Positions 59,649-64,000 of a stretch of 64,000 nucleotides of DNA are shown piece after piece (the first letter of the stretch is position 1; each line of letters begins with the position of its first letter). The notes under the pieces were generated by a model, which was not told the origin of the DNA, ran no database searches, and saw only the letters and a program-made list of their open reading frames with translations. The stretch spans positions 605,496-669,495 of the forward strand of contig SIJG01000065.1 of assembly GCA_023374025.1 (NCBI GenBank), given 5' to 3'. Origin of the DNA: Heterodera schachtii (Eukaryota > Nematoda > Chromadorea > Rhabditida > Heteroderidae). The position numbers were made by a program, and so were the translations under genes.

Positions 59649-61889
59649 TTAGGAGAGAATGGAGACGAAAGAAAGTCTGAAAGGGGGGGGGGAACGAATG
59701 CGAATTCGAAATTAAATGAAATGATTAACAAAACCTAAAAATATTCCTTTTTATTCATTCATTCACTTCACTTGTTTGACCAATCACAAAAGGAGTCAGT
59801 TAATTAGGCAATTAATAATTAATTAATTAGTTAATGACGCATTATCTTTAAAGGCAATGCAAATGACAAGGGATGGGAATGATAAGCAAACAAAAGCAAC
59901 CAAATTGCTGTTTTTCACTGCTTAAATTTTGGACGGACTGCTGAACGGTGACGCAAATGGAGCGAAGCGATGATAAGGCAAAGTGCCGAAATCGATGGAA
60001 CTCTCCCCCGGGCGACGTTTTATCACGCCACCCCAATGTTTGTCAGCACATGTGAAAGTCGCATCCCAACAATAAATTTAGGGATTGGAAGATTGAATCT
60101 CTAAAAGCTTTGTTTTTCGGTTGAAGCTTTGGTACAGCCATTGGTGATCACTTATTGGAGTTGGTCATTCCTTCTTTAAAATTCACTCTTTCTTAAGAAG
60201 CACAGTTCCTTTTCTTATTAAATTCTTTGCCTTCAAAAATACTGTATTTTTTAAACAATTATTTTTACAGTAGGAATAATCACTCCATTATTAGTCATCT
60301 GAAATGACTCATCTCTTATCACAGCGGATTTAAGACCCAACAAAAAGGTAATACGGTAGAGCACAAAAGAATTTTTTACCAGCTTCAAAGGTTAGGTTAG
60401 CAGGATTTTTTCAATGTTTGCCTCAAATTGAAATCAGTTTTTTTTTTTTGAGTTTTAATATTTTGGCCACCAAAATTGGACAAACTTTGAACATTTGCCA
60501 AATGCTTTAACAAGGCAACAATTTAAAATTGATTATGCCATTCAAAACTCAAAAAACCCTATCATAGCATAAAAGAAATGTTAATTGATGGTTTTTCAAG
60601 AATATTCTCGCCTCAACATTTGTTTTAGTCAGTGTTCCTAAATATCGTTTTTCACTTAAAAGCTAAAACATTTCTAATTTTGTGATCGATCCCTGACCAA
60701 CAGCTAATCCTTTGCTAAAACCGAGATTAATTAGCTGTCCATTTGGATAATGCGGTTGGGAGACAAAATGAATGCTCATCTTTCAAAGGAGGAAAGGCGG
60801 GGGGGGGGGGGGGAACAGGACGGATCGAATGGGGGGGGGGGAGAAGAGCAAAGGGTGGCAAAAGCCCGTTTTGTGCTGTGCTTCACCACTTCTCACTTTG
60901 TCTTTTGTTTGAACAGAGAATATTCGGATAAATCCGAATTTCAATGCCATTCCCTTTTCGGCATTTCAATTCGCTTTTCTTCTGATCGGTCCCTCCCCTT
61001 GCCAATTTCGACTGTCCTTCTGATCAGCCCCTCCCCTCCCAACAATCCGGTTTTCATCCTGCTTTTAGGTGTTTCTGACCTCCCACGAATGACAATCATT
61101 AACCCTCCCCCCCCCCCGCGTCACTTTCTCTCCGCCCGTCTTTTAGTCTTTGCCGCCCTTTTGCCGATCAACAGCAGAAGAGTGATGTGAAATTGATCAG
61201 CCGGTGAAGAAAGAAAGTGTGAAGAAAGAATCACTTCCGATTGATCTGATCGGACGCTTTGGGTGCTTTTTTTGCGAAAGTTCCGTTTCAAATTGTCGTG
61301 TAATTTCTTCTGCTGTCCCATTGTTTGATCATTCTTATTCTTTTCTCTTCTTCAATCCCTTCGCCTTTTTCGATTTTTGTTCCATTTTTTCTCTCTAATA
61401 ATTTCATGCCCAATTTGTCGTCCGATTCTTCCGCCCCATCGTCCATTTGCCCCCCCCCCCCTTTTTCTGCTTTTCCTCAAATTTCGTTCATTCGTTCGAT
61501 GTTTATGGAAAATGCTTTAAAATTTGTTTACTAATCATGTTCAGAAGAATATTCAATTGACCTTTCTTTGCTTTTCCATTGCTTTTTGTCTTTTCAAAAT
61601 GCCTTTTCCGGCCCATTTCCCTTCTGGCAATTTGCCAATCCGAGCAAAAAATTGGCCGAATTCGCCGCATTTGTCGGACAATTGCAAAGGACAAGAAAAT
61701 GCCGAACAGCAGCAGAGACCTTTGACTTTTGTATTCTGCTCTCGTGGAAGAGATATGCTGCTTTTTTGTACGTTTAAACCAATGTTTTTCTCTTAGAAAG
61801 TGCCCAAATGGTCCCTTGGGGCCCTTCCCCAAAATTCGCTGCCTTACCCCTCCCCCCCCCTCCCCCCACTAATTACTCCCACTAAATAG
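59649..61889. other. Intergenic region upstream of the cholinesterase-like gene
   Basis: About 2.2 kb. The part to 60730 is AT-rich with no gene-like frame. Poly(G) runs lie at about 60799-60813 and 60831-60841, poly(C) at about 61106-61117 and 61450-61459. The frame 61568-61774 (KKLAEFAAFVGQLQRTRKCR, then CILLSWKRYAAFL before a GTACG donor) could be an upstream exon of the next gene, but its phase does not join cleanly. Confidence 0.35.
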
Positions 61890-64000
61890 CGCTTTTCGGT
61901 GCGTTGGCCTTTGCACTGACTTTGCTTTTGGCACATCAATTCATTTCACTTCACGGACACAACCCAACCCCTGATTTGTTCACCGAACTTCGCGTAAATG
62001 TGGACGGGGACGAGTTAATTATGGTCGGCCGGAAATTGGCGTCGGGAGACGGGGAGTATTTTTTGGACATTCCCTACAGTATCGCCACGCCACGATACCA
62101 GGCAAATTGAACAGAAGGCCAAATTTCTTGAATTAAACTGTTACAGCCGACCCAAGTGGCGCCATTTCCCCGCGGCTTTTTCGCCATTCATCACGGGAAC
62201 GGATGCCCAAATGGGTAAGTTTAATGGATAAACAAAGTACGCATTGGAACAAAAAGCCAAAAGCAAAGCCTGTTAATTTGAATTTAAGCTTTGTTCGCAC
62301 AAAGTCCGCGCCGGCCATCAATTGGGACCCTCCGCCGCTCGAGGCGGTGCCCGTGGCCGAGCAGTGCCACACCCTCAACATTTACCGTTGCACTAATTCT
62401 GTTCTTCCCATTGGCCATGGAATAAACTTTTAAAGCCGCATTTCAGAAGAATTCCAAACAATTGCTGCCCGTTTTGGTCTATGTGCCGGAAGGACATTGG
62501 CTGAAACGGAGCAATGCCAATTTGGAGCCGACCAGCACCATCAGAAGGATGGCATGTGCCGGGGACGGAGTGGTGGTGGTGTCGCTCAACTACCGAATGG
62601 GACCTTATGGTCCGTCCCCCCCCCCCATTCCCAACGCCCTTTCTGTCCTTTTTTAGGTCTGTTCAGTGCGCCTCATTGGCCCACCCCGCAAAGGGAACTC
62701 GCCCTTTGGGACATTCGCACCGCTTTGGAGTGGGTTCAGCTGAACATTGCCCATTTTGGTGGCCACCGTGCCCATGTGACGGTGATGGCGCGGGGAGACG
62801 GGGCACGACTCGTCGCACTGCTCGGCCTTTTGCCGGGCACACAAAGTGAGTGATCAGACAAATTGGTAGAGCAAAGGGTGGGCATCGCAAAAGGGAAATC
62901 CGAATTTCCGACGTGGCACTCAGACTGAGAAAGTGCCCTAAGAATGTGAAAACATGAACTCATTCCTCGTCCAAGGCCTCTTCAAACGCCAAATCCTTCT
63001 TTCGGGCTCCGCTTTTTTGCCCGTAATGCTCCAGCCGACCTCCTCCCAAAATGATTCTTCTCCTCCTCGTCCTTCTTCTTCTTCTGATGCTTCGATGCGT
63101 TTTGCCATTTCGGGTTGGCACTTAAAGAATCAATCGATACGATTAACTTAAAGGCCTAAAGCAAATTGAATTTTGGAAATTAATTTGCTAAGCGATTGCC
63201 TTCCCCCTCTTTTGATTATTGAAAATTGAGCGAAATGTGTGGACGAAAAGGAATGGAAAGTGGTGAAAGAGTCGCAGCACAAAACTGCGCTGACACAGGA
63301 GGAAGTGGCGGCCAGAAGAAAGTTGGACGCTTGTGTGGCCACGTTGGGCCATGAGGTGCCGGGCAAAGCGTTGGCCTCTGAGAATCACCGTAACCCCCCC
63401 CCCCCCCCCCCCCTCAGGCAATCGTTGCCGCCGATTCACTGAGCCTTCGGCCGACTTTCCTCCGTTGGCCCCTCCTCTCCCACGACTCATCCTCCGCCGT
63501 CCCGGCAAATCCGTTCTCAAACATTCCCTCCACCAGCACAATGATCACAATTTGCACTTCGGAAGAGCAATGGACGAACGGAAAAATAGAAGGGACAGAA
63601 GGGACGGAAGAGACATTTCGGAAGAGAGTGGCGGAGGCGGTCAGGGAGGAGGTGGTGGCGCGGATGCGCGCCATGGATGACTTGGCGGAGTTGGACTATG
63701 CGGAGGAAGTGATTCGGCACTACGTGGAAAGGGCCGCGGGGGACGGCCCCGACGCATTGGTCAACAGAGTGAGGGGAATTTGCAGGACCAGCGACAATTG
63801 TGTGCCATGTTTATCCACGTGACAGATTAGAACAGACTTTTTCCTGGTCGGCCCCGCTCTCCTCGAGGCGTTCGTCCGTTCGCGCGTTGGCTCCGCCCGC
63901 GTGTTCGCCCTCCTCTTCCGTTCGTCCTCAAATGTTTCCCAGGTCGACGTGGCCGAAGTGGCGGCCAACTCGGCCAATCCGTGGGCCGCTTCTCAGTCCG
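61890..64000 (+). CDS. Cholinesterase-like adhesion-type protein, catalytically dead (3' end off the right edge)
   Basis: A carboxylesterase/cholinesterase-fold protein traced over about seven exons. The first visible exon begins after CTAAATAG with a hydrophobic segment (LFGALAFALTLLLAHQFISL), a signal peptide or membrane anchor; no ATG lies in it, so an upstream exon is missing. Then come VDGDELIMVGRKLASGDGEY, LPVLVYVPEGHWLKRS, VVVVSLNYRMGPYG, ELALWDIRTALEWVQLNIAH and FGGHRAHVTVMARGDGARLV. In active esterases the last box reads FGG....VTxxGxSAG; here the Ser position is Gly and the first Gly of the elbow is Ala. The oxyanion HGGGF segment is PEGHW. It is therefore probably a neuroligin/gliotactin-like surface protein rather than an enzyme. 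The reading frame runs off the window in VDVAEVAANSANPWAASQS. Confidence 0.75.

Noticed and set aside
59848..60036. Minus-strand frame upstream of MFSD8
   Set aside because: It has no domain, no clear signal peptide and no splice-site support.

Overview
The window looks like nuclear DNA of a nematode. Genes are split by many 40-60 bp introns. Splice acceptors of the TTTCAG or TTTTAG type occur inside genes, and several lie just upstream of start codons, as expected for spliced-leader trans-splicing. The gene set is metazoan with nematode character (cat-2, lyst-1, aps-3, ncs-1, abcf-2 and astacin homologues). At least four introns use GC-AG boundaries. Frequent GC-AG introns, long poly(C)/poly(G) runs and the moderate AT bias recall tylenchid cyst nematodes (Heterodera/Globodera), but that placement is an inference from the sequence alone.

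Layout, left to right: (1) 1-2174, minus, 3'-truncated TRAPPC10; (2) 2520-3373, plus, AP-3 sigma; (3) 4270-6944, plus, tyrosine hydroxylase cat-2; (4) 7292-20869, minus, a giant LYST-type BEACH protein whose introns carry two MITE-like elements and a GC-rich palindromic repeat; (5) 22664-23478, plus, a small secreted Gly/Cys/Tyr-rich peptide; (6) 24250-26465, plus, an E2F transcription factor; (7) 27218-30530, plus, an SGK-type kinase with a PX-like N-terminus and introns full of mini- and microsatellites; (8) 31119-32443, minus, an NCS-1-like calcium sensor; (9) 32957-33896, minus, an unrecognised membrane protein; (10) 34364-39323, minus, EDEM2-type mannosidase, with a secreted endonuclease/exonuclease/phosphatase gene nested in one intron on the other strand (35014-36501); (11) 39516-42007, minus, ABCF2; (12) 42348-43334, minus, an unrecognised nuclear-looking protein; (13) 44300-45652, minus, astacin protease; (14) 47090-48043, plus, a retropepsin-like protein with an acidic repetitive tail; (15) 48044-50655, a repeat block including a 1.16 kb element with terminal inverted repeats; (16) 50656-57297, plus, an ABCC/MRP transporter with an in-frame 60-bp duplication; (17) 57482-59648, minus, an MFSD8/CLN7-like carrier; (18) about 61890-64000, plus, a catalytically dead cholinesterase-like protein cut by the right edge.

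The genes are mostly single-copy housekeeping or neuronal genes without operon-like spacing. Several concern endomembrane and lysosome traffic (TRAPPC10, AP-3 sigma, LYST, MFSD8) or ER quality control (EDEM2), which may be coincidence. Exon structures were worked out by eye from reading frame, splice consensus and remembered family motifs. Gene ends are firmer than individual internal junctions.
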